Assembly: GCA_035478375.1 (NCBI GenBank)
Contig: DATIJQ010000069.1
Location: 1-11,743, forward strand
Length of the DNA stretch: 11,743 nucleotides
Direction: 5' to 3'
DNA from: DASTDY01 sp035478375
Lineage (GTDB): Bacteria > Patescibacteriota > Saccharimonadia > Saccharimonadales > EFPC-124
Part shown: positions 1 to 6,064 of the stretch, one piece after another
Numbering within the stretch: position 1 is the first letter of the stretch
Layout: each line of letters begins with the position of its first letter
Notes under the pieces: generated by a model
What the model saw: only the letters and a program-made list of their open reading frames with translations
Told to the model about the DNA's origin: nothing
The model's database searches: none
Made by a program: the position numbers and the translations under genes

Positions 1-33
1 CCTTTACGAATAGTCATACGTTCAGCTTATAGG

Positions 34-828
34 CTATTTAAAATTATTAATAGCCTCAAGCGCCTTCGCTTCTTGCGGGCTAAGCATGGTAATCGGCACA
101 TCTTTTAAAATAAACCGGGCAACACGGTATCGCAACGGCCGCTCAAAAGAATTGGCGCGTAAGATCGCTTTGTGCATTGACCTAATAGATGAATCAAGCT
201 TAAGCATAGCTGGCACTACGTCGCTCCCCAAATAAAACGTCACTGGACCGGCGCGTTGAATCGCCGGACCAAATAACAGCTTAAGTCGCAAAAATAACTT
301 TACATCACAGGCGAGTAGCCACAACTTGTGATTGTTTTCGACCGAATGCCGCCACATTTGCCGATATAACAAAAGCGGCGCAAGTTTACTCACGCCACGG
401 TATTTTGCCAAACCTGAAATTTCTACGCAGTCTTCTGGAGCATACCGCCGTATGGCCCGCTGCGCTTTTTTGTACAAGGGGGTGTGCAGCATCATGGCGA
501 ACGAATCATGACCTTTTGCGCCTCTCACCTGAATTTGTCGGGCTGTAGCGATAATATTTTTATTCTTTTTATCGAGGACGACAAAATATTGGGAATGGCC
601 AGAATATGGGTCAAGTCGCGGTTTTATAAACCCATCCTTTACATCTTTTTCGGTAATAAATTTGCGGTAAAGGTATACATTGGCGTGCAGTTTTTTTGCT
701 GCGTGTAAATATTCGTCAGTCGTTACTTTAGTAACATGGAGATCAATTTGTTCGTTTTTGCGGAAGGCACGTAAATAATCAACTAAATCACGCAAGCGAT
801 GCCATAACTTTGCGATATATCTGAACAT
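34..828 (-). CDS. FeeM/autoinducer-synthase-type GNAT acyltransferase (putative)
   Basis: The 264-residue protein looks like a GNAT-fold acyltransferase of the LuxI/FeeM type, which transfers an acyl chain from an acyl carrier to an amino group. This is a fold-level reading from motifs, not a substrate assignment. The N-terminal block (about residues 47-75) has the YLYRKFI...DPY pattern; residues 80-100 give the strand YFVVLD followed by ATARQI, where LuxI-like enzymes carry their conserved Arg; residues 133-160 (CVEISGLAKYRG, then an L/R-rich helix) match the 'E-[IV]-S/G-R/L-A' segment and acyl-donor-binding helix; residues 168-205 form the closing GNAT strands. There is no signal peptide, and the first 25 residues are basic. 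The start at 828 is preceded by a weak AAGAAG and by an ATG-TAA pair immediately upstream. The gene diverges from a PlsC-type acyltransferase, which supports an acyl-transfer role. A generic GNAT is the alternative. Confidence 0.6.
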   Translation of the reverse strand: MFRYIAKLWHRLRDLVDYLRAFRKNEQIDLHVTKVTTDEYLHAAKKLHANVYLYRKFITEKDVKDGFIKPRLDPYSGHSQYFVVLDKKNKNIIATARQIQVRGAKGHDSFAMMLHTPLYKKAQRAIRRYAPEDCVEISGLAKYRGVSKLAPLLLYRQMWRHSVENNHKLWLLACDVKLFLRLKLLFGPAIQRAGPVTFYLGSDVVPAMLKLDSSIRSMHKAILRANSFERPLRYRVARFILKDVPITMLSPQEAKALEAINNFK

Positions 829-856
829 TTACATCTTCTTGTCTTTTGGTTATTAT
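828..856 (+). promoter_or_regulatory. Promoter of the PlsC-like gene
   Basis: TTTACA (828-833) and TATTAT (851-856) are separated by 17 nt. The -10 occupies nearly the same bases as the -10 of the divergent gene on the other strand, and the -35 begins on the first base of that gene's start codon. The two promoters therefore cannot easily be occupied at once. Confidence 0.5.
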
Positions 857-880
857 ACTATAAAAGGTTAATCATGACAA
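852..880 (-). promoter_or_regulatory. Promoter of the FeeM-like gene
   Basis: On the minus strand, TTGTCA (880-875) and TATAAT (857-852) are separated by 17 nt, one mismatch from the sigma70-type consensus. The predicted start of transcription leaves a leader of about 16 nt before the ATG at 828. The -35 lies within the first codons of the divergent gene. Confidence 0.6.
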
Positions 881-1500
881 GATATTCACAATTTGCAATC
901 CGGCGCCTACTGCAACACGGCTTCCAATACGCACTATTGGTAGTCTGCAAACTTGTGCTACAACCATTTACGCGCGTAGAGGCTAGTGCCGTCAAGCCCG
1001 AATTTCTTAAAAATCAACCATACATCATAGTTTCTAACCATCGCCACTGGATTGACCCCTTTATAATTTGTGCCGGCCTGCCTATGCGTACGGTTTTTAA
1101 AATTACGCCAGTCAGTTTTATGACCAAGAATATTTTTTACGATTCAATCCTTAAACCGCTTATGTGGCTGGCTGGCGCTTACCCGGCGCGCGAGTCCGGC
1201 GGTAAGCACACACTTTTTGGCGTCGATGGCAGCGTGCAATTGTTGCAAAATGGCTTTAGTATGTGTATTTTCCCCGAAGGCAAATGCGTATTTGGACCAG
1301 AGCGTGTGCCGGCGCATACTGGAGTCATCCGCATTCACCAGGCAGTGCCAACTATTCCATTTATTTTATGCCATATCGAATACAACAACGGCCTAAAAGC
1401 CTGGCTGACTGGCCAGCGCCGCGTTGTACACTACCGCTTAGTTACCACGCCAAACTACACAAATGCCGACGCCATTATGGATGACATTTTTGCCTTGTAG
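874..1500 (+). CDS. PlsC-type 1-acylglycerol-3-phosphate acyltransferase family protein
   Basis: The 208-residue protein belongs to the PlsC/LPLAT family, which transfers acyl chains to lysophosphatidic acid or a related acceptor at the inner membrane face. The catalytic HX4D motif is at H56-D61 (SNHRHWIDPF). The acceptor-binding FPEG motif is at 133-136, in CIFPEGKCVFGPERVPAHTG-like context. R106 in GAYPAR lies where family motif II is expected. The length is normal for a minimal family member. A hydrophobic, basic N-terminus (residues 9-32) could sit on the membrane, with no clear signal peptide. The ATG at 874 has AAAGG (863-867) six nt upstream. The 3' end lies 13 nt before the response-regulator gene. 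The acyl acceptor cannot be read from sequence, so a lipid-remodelling or N-acyl product role with the divergent FeeM-like enzyme is only a possibility. Confidence 0.85.
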   Translation: MTRYSQFAIRRLLQHGFQYALLVVCKLVLQPFTRVEASAVKPEFLKNQPYIIVSNHRHWIDPFIICAGLPMRTVFKITPVSFMTKNIFYDSILKPLMWLAGAYPARESGGKHTLFGVDGSVQLLQNGFSMCIFPEGKCVFGPERVPAHTGVIRIHQAVPTIPFILCHIEYNNGLKAWLTGQRRVVHYRLVTTPNYTNADAIMDDIFAL

Positions 1501-1506
1501 TATACT
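1501..1506 (+). promoter_or_regulatory. Possible -10 element of the response-regulator gene (near-leaderless)
   Basis: TATACT starts directly after the stop codon of the upstream gene and ends 7 nt before the ATG at 1514. If used, the transcript would begin at or within a base of the start codon. There is no good -35 at 16-18 nt and no convincing SD. Read-through from the PlsC-like gene is the alternative. Confidence 0.35.
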
Positions 1507-1513
1507 GTGAGCA

Positions 1514-1894
1514 ATGGCACAACCAATTAAAATTGCAATCATAGAAGACGATTCGGTCATCGCCCAGATGTACCGCATGAAGTTTGAGGCCGAAGGCTTT
1601 GAAGTACAAACCGCCGAAAACGGCCGCCTCGGTGTTGAACTCTGCGAACATTTTAGACCAGACATGATTTTAATGGACCTAAAAATGCCCGAAATGTCTG
1701 GCGAAGAAGCCCTAAAGGCAATCCGCGCCACCAAATGGGGCAAACACATTCCGGTTATAATCTTGACGAACTTGGGCGAAGAAGAAGCGCCAAAGGCTTT
1801 GCAGAGCTTGGGCATTCATTCGTACATCGTTAAAGCCGAACTCACGCCGCGCCAAGTCACCGAGCAAGTCAAGCAAGCGTTGATGGACCGCTAG
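1514..1894 (+). CDS. Single-domain (CheY-like) response regulator
   Basis: The 126-residue protein is a complete receiver domain and nothing else. The acidic pocket is E11-D12-D13 (IIEDDS), the phosphoacceptor is D55 (LMDLKMPEMSG), the switch Thr is T85 (ILTNLG), and the conserved Lys is K107 (IVKAE). All residues for Mg2+ binding and phosphotransfer are present, so it should accept phosphate from a histidine kinase or phosphotransfer protein. With no output domain it must act through protein partners or as a phosphate relay. No kinase gene is in this window, so the partner is unknown. No clear SD precedes the ATG; see the -10 element at 1501. The last bases overlap the end of convergent folD by sharing the palindrome CTAG (1891-1894), so the two genes meet tail to tail with no room for a terminator. 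Confidence 0.93.
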   Translation: MAQPIKIAIIEDDSVIAQMYRMKFEAEGFEVQTAENGRLGVELCEHFRPDMILMDLKMPEMSGEEALKAIRATKWGKHIPVIILTNLGEEEAPKALQSLGIHSYIVKAELTPRQVTEQVKQALMDR

Positions 1895-2694
1895 CTTTGC
1901 GCGTTTGCGGCGCGGATAACATTATCGAATAAAGCGCATACGGTCAACGGCCCAACGCCGCCTTTTTCTGGTGTTATGGTCAGGTCGTGGCGGTCACGCA
2001 CTGCGGGGTCAATGTCGCCGACTAATTTGCCTTTGTCGGTGGCAACGCCCGCGTCCACCACAGTTACGCCAGGGCGGAGCATATCACTTGTCAGTACGCC
2101 AGGGTGGCCGGTGGCGCTAATGACTACATCGGCGTCGCGCACGGTAGCGATAATGTCATCGCTTTGTTTTGTCACGACAGTGACGTCGAGGTTGCTCGCC
2201 CGCATCATCCGCGCCAACGGCGCACCAACCAAGCGGCCTTGGCCAATAACAACGATTTTTTTATTGCGCAGCTCAACGTTGTAACCGGCTAGCAGCCACA
2301 AAATTGCGAGCGGCGTTGCCGGATCTAATGTAGCATGCTCGCCTAATCCATCGACATCTTTTTGGGGCGCGACTGCGTTTAAAAGTTCGTCGGCCTGCGT
2401 TGGATCGGCCAGAGGTAATTGCACGATTATACCCGTCACCGTAACGTCGGCATTAAGCGAGCCAATAAGTTCGAGCGCCTGCCCTTGCGGCACAAAGTGC
2501 TCCTCGACATCTACTAAAATATCGTCACCGTAAGCTTTTTTGAGCCGCACGTAAGCAGCAATGCGTGAATCTTCGGAAGTCCGCACAATAGCAAGTTTGG
2601 GGTAAATTTTGTGCGCCTGCCGCAAAGCACGCACTTGGTGCGCTTGACGCTCTTTAATAAAACTGGCAAGGCTTGCGCCGTCGAGTATTTTCAC
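1891..2694 (-). CDS. folD: Bifunctional methylene-THF dehydrogenase / methenyl-THF cyclohydrolase
   Basis: FolD catalyses NAD(P)-dependent oxidation of 5,10-methylene-THF to 5,10-methenyl-THF and its hydrolysis to 10-formyl-THF in the cytoplasm. The catalytic Tyr and Lys are Y48 and K52 (AAYVRLKK), four residues apart as in characterised enzymes. The folate-site motif GIIVQLPL carries Q92, and KDVDGL carries D115. The Rossmann loop is GQGRLVGAP (151-159), a variant of the usual GRSxxVGxP. The C-terminal GGVGPLT (245-251) is conserved. At 267 residues it is slightly shorter than the usual 280-300, with losses in loops rather than in motifs. The start is GTG at 2694 with no SD; a TATAGT lies 12 nt upstream, giving a very short leader. 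It diverges from the flavodoxin-family gene and converges on the response regulator. Confidence 0.95.
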   Translation of the reverse strand: MKILDGASLASFIKERQAHQVRALRQAHKIYPKLAIVRTSEDSRIAAYVRLKKAYGDDILVDVEEHFVPQGQALELIGSLNADVTVTGIIVQLPLADPTQADELLNAVAPQKDVDGLGEHATLDPATPLAILWLLAGYNVELRNKKIVVIGQGRLVGAPLARMMRASNLDVTVVTKQSDDIIATVRDADVVISATGHPGVLTSDMLRPGVTVVDAGVATDKGKLVGDIDPAVRDRHDLTITPEKGGVGPLTVCALFDNVIRAANAQS

Positions 2695-2697
2695 AAA

Positions 2698-2717
2698 CTA
2701 TATTTTACTATATTTTA
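2698..2717. repeat. Tandem 10-bp repeat in the folD promoter region
   Basis: Two exact head-to-tail copies of CTATATTTTA occupy 2698-2707 and 2708-2717. On the minus strand each copy contributes to a TATAGT hexamer. The upstream hexamer (2712-2707) is well placed as a -10 with a leader of about 5 nt. The plus-strand -35 of the divergent gene overlaps the distal copy. No good folD -35 is seen. Confidence 0.5.
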
Positions 2718-2742
2718 CCTCTGGACGAAACTGGCGTAGACT
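2714..2742 (+). promoter_or_regulatory. Promoter of the flavodoxin-family gene
   Basis: TTTACC (2714-2719) and TAGACT (2737-2742) are separated by 17 nt, each with two mismatches from consensus. This predicts a leader of about 15 nt that includes the SD AAAGGA (2755-2760). Confidence 0.4.
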
Positions 2743-2764
2743 AAAAGCATAACCAAAGGACATT

Positions 2765-3484
2765 ATGACAGACGACAAAACCCGGGATTTTAGCGAGCTA
2801 AAAGCATTATTTTTTAACTGCACGCTTAAAAAAGGGCCAGAAAAAAGCAACACAGAGGGTTTGATTGATATCAGTGCTGCCATTATGAAAAAGCATGGTG
2901 CCGAGGTAGAAATTATCCGCGCCATTGACCACGATATTGCCACTGGCGTATACCCCGACATGCGCGAGCACGGCTGGCAAACCGATGCATGGCCCGAACT
3001 GTACAAAAAAGTCCAAGCAGCCGACATCTTAGTCATTGCCGGACCGATTTGGCTGGGCGACAACAGCTCGGTCACTAAGCGCATTATTGAACGGCTGTAC
3101 GGCAACTCCAGCGACCTCAACAAGCAAGGACAATATGCTTTTTACGGCAAAGTCGGGGGCTGCTTAATTACCGGCAACGAAGATGGCGGCAAACATTGCA
3201 GCATGAACATTTTGTACAGTTTGCAGCATATTGGCTACACTATTCCGCCGCAGGCCGACAGCTACTGGGTCGGCGCGGCTGGCCCTGGCCCAAGCTACCT
3301 GGACCCAGGTTCGGGCGGTCCACAAAACGATTTTACTAATCGCAATACAACATTTATGACGTGGAACTTACTGCATATGGCCAAAATATTACGTGATGCC
3401 GGCGGCATTCCGGCTTACGGTAACCAACGTAGTAAATGGGACGCGGGCAGTCGGTTTGATTTTGAGAATCCTGAATATCGTTAG
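2765..3484 (+). CDS. Flavodoxin-family NAD(P)H-dependent oxidoreductase
   Basis: The 239-residue protein is a flavodoxin-fold, FMN-binding reductase of the WrbA / NADPH-dependent FMN reductase kind. Strand 1 and its loop (KALFFNCTLKKGPEKSNT, residues 13-30) form the FMN phosphate site. ADILVIAGPIWLGDNSS (86-102) is the typical second FMN loop with the aromatic W96. LITGNEDGGKHC (134-145) is the third cofactor loop. The substrate and redox partner cannot be read; quinone, flavin or nitro-compound reduction are the usual activities. Length is at the upper end for the family because of a Gly/Pro-rich insert (about 170-190) and a C-terminal tail. The ATG at 2765 has AAAGGA four nt upstream. No terminator follows, and the next gene's promoter begins five nt after the stop, so read-through is likely. 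Confidence 0.85.
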   Translation: MTDDKTRDFSELKALFFNCTLKKGPEKSNTEGLIDISAAIMKKHGAEVEIIRAIDHDIATGVYPDMREHGWQTDAWPELYKKVQAADILVIAGPIWLGDNSSVTKRIIERLYGNSSDLNKQGQYAFYGKVGGCLITGNEDGGKHCSMNILYSLQHIGYTIPPQADSYWVGAAGPGPSYLDPGSGGPQNDFTNRNTTFMTWNLLHMAKILRDAGGIPAYGNQRSKWDAGSRFDFENPEYR

Positions 3485-3488
3485 AACT

Positions 3489-3516
3489 TTGCTTTATCTT
3501 AGATTCCTGTCATACT
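3489..3516 (+). promoter_or_regulatory. Promoter of the MetE-like gene
   Basis: TTGCTT (3489-3494) and CATACT (3511-3516) have a 16-nt spacer, with TG one base upstream of the -10 (extended -10 form TGTCATACT). Transcription should start near 3523, giving a leader of about 48 nt with a small hairpin CTCT-AAAC-AGAG (3524-3535). Confidence 0.5.
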
Positions 3517-3554
3517 TGTAAGGCTCTAAACAGAGTAAGCATACCACCTCGTTA

Positions 3555-3566
3555 GCTCCGAGGAGC
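3555..3566 (+). promoter_or_regulatory. Ribosome binding site inside a small hairpin
   Basis: The SD AGGAG (3561-3565) lies five nt before the ATG at 3571. It is part of the inverted repeat GCTC-CGAG-GAGC (3555-3566), whose folding would partly hide the SD. The stem is only four bp, so it may have little effect. Confidence 0.4.
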
Positions 3567-3570
3567 ACCA

Positions 3571-4764
3571 ATGGGCTTAGGGTTCTTTTCGCCAGGCAGC
3601 TGGCCGAACGACAGCACGCGCGGCATGTCCGACCAAGGGTTACTAAACATGTCGCCCGACGACATCATGATGCTGATGCGGCAAAACATGTTGCAGCTGC
3701 TTGATGCAGTCGGCAAAGCCAATACCAAAAAACTTGCTGTGCTTGGCCATGGCGAACCGGGCATTTGGCAGGACTGGATCCGCATAACAGCAGGCACCAA
3801 GCTGCGCGAGGTGCTTGGGCTACAAACGCACAGCGGCAAGACATACCAGGAATACTTCGGTAAGTTCGACTTCCGCAATGGTCGCAGGATCGACCCAAAG
3901 TTAGTGCCCGCTATGGCTAATGCCATGGGGTACGCAGCTTGGGCGATAATGGGTTACGAGGTCTTCAAGGAGATCCGCAAAGAGCACGACCTTCCGCACC
4001 TCAAGTTCCAGGTGGGCATCCCTCACCCGTTTGATATGGCGCAGTTGACGGGTCTGTACATCGGTGGAGATGCCTTCATTAAGGCGACAGCTATCGAAAT
4101 GCAGACGATTCTGCGAGCTATTCCTGCCCAAGACCTTGTCTTCAGTATCGAATTGCCGGTCAGCCAAGTTTTTGTGGCTGCGGCGTCGATGTTGGGGTTA
4201 GGAAGCGTCATGGGCAGTTACGCGGCCAACGTCATTGGGCGGCTGCTCGACCAAATCCCCGAACAATATCGTCGGTTCATCCAACTCAACTTGCACCCCT
4301 GTTGGGGCGATCTGGGTCACAAATCAGTGATGGAGGCCATGCTCCTGCCGTTACACCTGCCCAGCCCGCTCAAGCGCTGGTTGTGTCGCAAGTTGCAAGG
4401 CGTCAAGAATGTTACGCGACTTGTGCGGCCAATCCTAAAAAAGCATGGCGGCTGCAACAAGGGCGGTCATGTGTGGATTGTGCAGCTACCACTTGCTGTC
4501 GGTTCGCAACAGGCGCCTACTGCAACGCAGGCATATTTACCTTTACGGGCGTTGCAAGGATTCGGAGCGACGTTCAGCGCTGGCCTTACGCACGAAAACG
4601 CATCGTCCGAAGACGTGCTGAGGGCATTGTTTGCTGCTGTGCATGCAGCCGGCAAATTCTTCTTTGGTTTTGTAGGACCTCGCTGTGGCTTAGGCCGCTG
4701 TTCCGAAGCGCAAGCCACAGCCGAAGTAGAACAGGCTGTGTTAATCGGTAAAACCATCGGATAG
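3571..4764 (+). CDS. MetE/UROD-barrel-like protein (cobalamin-independent methionine synthase superfamily, putative)
   Basis: The 397-residue protein resembles the C-terminal catalytic barrel of cobalamin-independent methionine synthase. QVGIPHPFDMAQLTG (147-161) resembles the 'P-x-P' strand of that barrel, VFSIELP (190-196) sits where MetE has its DEP strand, LHPCWGDLGH (241-250) has the H-x-C pair (H242, C244) used as zinc ligands, and RCGLGRC (371-377) has C372 in the position of the last zinc-binding Cys. The N-terminal MetE repeat is absent, as in the short 'core' enzymes. A zinc-dependent methyl or alkyl transfer to a thiol is therefore plausible, but overall similarity is low and the substrate is unknown. 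The ATG at 3571 has a good SD. The gene stands alone on the plus strand and has GC-richer codons than the neighbouring acyltransferase genes, with its own promoter and 3' stem-loop. Confidence 0.5.
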   Translation: MGLGFFSPGSWPNDSTRGMSDQGLLNMSPDDIMMLMRQNMLQLLDAVGKANTKKLAVLGHGEPGIWQDWIRITAGTKLREVLGLQTHSGKTYQEYFGKFDFRNGRRIDPKLVPAMANAMGYAAWAIMGYEVFKEIRKEHDLPHLKFQVGIPHPFDMAQLTGLYIGGDAFIKATAIEMQTILRAIPAQDLVFSIELPVSQVFVAAASMLGLGSVMGSYAANVIGRLLDQIPEQYRRFIQLNLHPCWGDLGHKSVMEAMLLPLHLPSPLKRWLCRKLQGVKNVTRLVRPILKKHGGCNKGGHVWIVQLPLAVGSQQAPTATQAYLPLRALQGFGATFSAGLTHENASSEDVLRALFAAVHAAGKFFFGFVGPRCGLGRCSEAQATAEVEQAVLIGKTIG

Positions 4765-4770
4765 GTGTGC

Positions 4771-4803
4771 GTGAGGGCGGCGGTCTAAGGCCGTCGCCCT
4801 CAC
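4771..4803 (+). terminator. GC-rich stem-loop after the MetE-like gene
   Basis: GTGAGGGCGGCGG (4771-4783) pairs with CCGTCGCCCTCAC (4791-4803) around the loop TCTAAGG: 13 bp with one G-U pair, six nt after the stop. There is no U tract, so it may be a U-less terminator or an mRNA-stabilising hairpin. Confidence 0.65.
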
Positions 4804-4863
4804 ACCCGTACCACTTAAAATAATCAATACAAATGCGCGATGACCAAAAATAGCGTCGCCAGG

Positions 4864-5130
4864 CTATAACCGTTCAGTAACCACAACTGTCACCTTTGCA
4901 CCGGCCTGCTTGCCAATTGCAGCGCGCACGTCAGCCCGAATTGGTAGTTTGTGCGTGCCATCGCCCATGGCCATAAACGAGCTCTGGAACGGATAACCGT
5001 TGACTGTTGCCTTTATTTTTACTAAGCCGCGTGTGCCAAAAAACTCAGCAGATTTTGGCCACACAATGTATGTCCAACCACCCTTAGCGGGGCTTTTTTG
5101 TAAAATCGCTGTGAATGTTTGTTGTTGCAT
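4864..5130 (-). CDS. DUF1905 domain protein
   Basis: The 88-residue protein matches the DUF1905 family pattern over its whole length: the opening strand FTAILQK, GGWTYIVWP (17-25), FFGTRGLVKIKATVNG (30-45), FMAMGDGTHKLPI (52-64) and the closing ADVRAAIGKQAGAKVTVVV segment. The family is a small beta-barrel-like domain of no established function; in many bacteria it is fused to a C-terminal YdeI/OmpD-associated domain, which is absent here. It is predicted cytoplasmic, with no signal or membrane segment. The ATG at 5130 follows GGAG closely (two nt), which is tight but usable. It is transcribed away from the gene at 5225 and ends towards the stem-loop of the MetE-like gene. Confidence 0.85.
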   Translation of the reverse strand: MQQQTFTAILQKSPAKGGWTYIVWPKSAEFFGTRGLVKIKATVNGYPFQSSFMAMGDGTHKLPIRADVRAAIGKQAGAKVTVVVTERL

Positions 5131-5147
5131 ATCTCCATAATAACACT

Positions 5148-5176
5148 TTGCATTACTTAGGTTTTTATTGTAAAAT
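5148..5176 (+). promoter_or_regulatory. Promoter of the unknown gene at 5225
   Basis: TTGCAT (5148-5153) and TAAAAT (5171-5176) are separated by 17 nt. Transcription should start near 5182-5184. This makes the in-frame TTG at 5180 an unlikely start codon for the downstream gene and favours the ATG at 5225. Confidence 0.55.
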
Positions 5177-5181
5177 AATTT

Positions 5182-5196
5182 GGTTCACAACGTGCG
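5182..5196 (+). repeat. Left inverted repeat framing the unknown gene
   Basis: GGTTCACAA-CGTGCG lies exactly where the transcript is predicted to begin. Its inverted partner is at 5951-5969: GGTTCACAA and CGTGCG both match exactly on the opposite strand, separated there by four extra bases. Confidence 0.75.
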
Positions 5197-5224
5197 CACT
5201 GCGCCAAAACACGGACTGCGAGGC

Positions 5225-5950
5225 ATGATAACAGTGAGATTCAGTACCATTGGCGAGCTGCTGTTCTCCCGCTCCATTACGGTGAGCTACGGCGGCGACC
5301 AGCTGTTGGTCTTAAACGTACCGTATGACACGACCGTCGACGTGCGGTATGCCGTCCAATGCCAGACCGACATTCGGAGGCTTTTGGTCGCTTGTGAGGC
5401 CATCCTGAGAGGCAAAGATCTGGCCGAAACAGAATTTGGCGACTTCGAGATCAGCAAGAGCACCTACTGCGAACAGCACGCACACCGGCTGCCCTTCATC
5501 ATGGAACGCCTTGGCTGGTACGTGCCAAAACTGTGTGCCGAGGGTCCAATGATAGCGGATTTTGTTAACGCCGAGCAGGACGATCTGCGCATCACATCGC
5601 ACAACGTGTTCGTTGCCGAGGCTTTCTTCCCGAGCATGCAATTCAACATGCACTTGGAGTATCCGAACGAGCATGAGGGCGATGGCCGTTTCCCGCTCGA
5701 CGACATCCGCTGTTTTTTCACCGCCGCCTCGCAGCGGTGGCAGGACCTGGTCAGCGCTGGCGGCAATTCGATGGCGTTTGGCGGCAATGACTACACTCGG
5801 GTAGGTGTTGGTAACGATTTCGAGCGTTCGCTCATCGAAATCGCACCTGCTGTGGAAGGCGGCAAGCTGGCGCCAATCAATGGCGTACTCGGCGATCTGC
5901 TCCAAGAGCTGGCCGAGAGCGCGCCCGAGCTTAGCTACGACGGCCTTTAA
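5225..5950 (+). CDS. Protein of unknown function
   Basis: I do not recognise this family. From the ATG at 5225 the product has 241 residues, is predicted soluble, and has no signal peptide, membrane segment or repeated motif. It is acidic with mixed alpha/beta character: an N-terminal beta-rich part (MITVRFSTIGELLFSRSITV, then DQLLVLNVPYDTTVDVRY), a middle part with scattered Cys and His, and an acidic Leu-rich C-terminal helix. An in-frame TTG at 5180 would add 15 residues, but it lies upstream of the predicted transcription start; an in-frame GTG at 5192 is another candidate. GAGG close to the ATG is the only SD-like sequence. Codons end mainly in G or C (11 of the first 50 end in A or T), unlike the acyltransferase genes at the left. 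The gene stands alone, framed by inverted repeats and followed by two hairpins. Confidence 0.65.
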   Translation: MITVRFSTIGELLFSRSITVSYGGDQLLVLNVPYDTTVDVRYAVQCQTDIRRLLVACEAILRGKDLAETEFGDFEISKSTYCEQHAHRLPFIMERLGWYVPKLCAEGPMIADFVNAEQDDLRITSHNVFVAEAFFPSMQFNMHLEYPNEHEGDGRFPLDDIRCFFTAASQRWQDLVSAGGNSMAFGGNDYTRVGVGNDFERSLIEIAPAVEGGKLAPINGVLGDLLQELAESAPELSYDGL

Positions 5951-5969
5951 CGCACGATTTTTGTGAACC
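5951..5969 (+). repeat. Right inverted repeat framing the unknown gene
   Basis: CGCACG-ATTT-TTGTGAACC starts directly after the TAA stop codon and is the inverse of the repeat at 5182-5196, with a four-base insertion. In the mRNA the two would pair over 15 bp with one bulge. Confidence 0.75.
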
Positions 5970-5973
5970 GGCT

Positions 5974-5990
5974 CTCCGCCATGTGCGGAG
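5974..5990 (+). terminator. GC-rich stem-loop after the unknown gene
   Basis: CTCCGC and GCGGAG form a 6-bp stem around CATGT, 23 nt after the stop and without a U tract. The efficient terminator is probably the next hairpin at 6019. Confidence 0.45.
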
Positions 5991-6018
5991 GGTCGCGTTC
6001 CGAATTAATAAATCCTAC

Positions 6019-6056
6019 TAAATAAAACAGAGACATCAACGTCTCTGTTTTATTTA
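6019..6056. terminator. Bidirectional intrinsic terminator
   Basis: A perfect 16-bp inverted repeat, 6019-6034 against 6041-6056, surrounds the loop ATCAAC. The inner stem ACAGAGAC/GTCTCTGT is flanked by A-rich and T-rich arms, so both strands end with a U-rich tract. It serves the plus-strand unknown gene and the minus-strand tRNA, whose 3' end is nine nt away. Confidence 0.9.
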
Positions 6057-6064
6057 TAATTTCA

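Noticed and set aside
3524..3570. Riboswitch before the MetE-like gene
   Set aside because: The leader is only about 48 nt and lacks the conserved core of any SAM or other aptamer I know.
4302..4751. A 149-codon open frame inside the MetE-like gene
   Set aside because: It is a shifted frame with a Cys/Arg-rich product and no start signals; the main frame carries the family motifs.
5180..5224. TTG at 5180 as the start of the unknown gene
   Set aside because: The promoter at 5148-5176 predicts transcription from about 5182, after this codon. I use the ATG at 5225, though the GTG at 5192 remains possible.
5312..5905. A 197-codon open frame on the minus strand opposite the unknown gene
   Set aside because: It has no SD or promoter, and the plus strand has a promoter, terminator and coherent codon use. 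It is a mirror of the GC-rich third positions.
5182..5969. Insertion sequence bounded by the inverted repeats
   Set aside because: The enclosed protein has no transposase motif and no target duplication is visible next to the repeats. A non-autonomous cassette or an RNA structure remains open.
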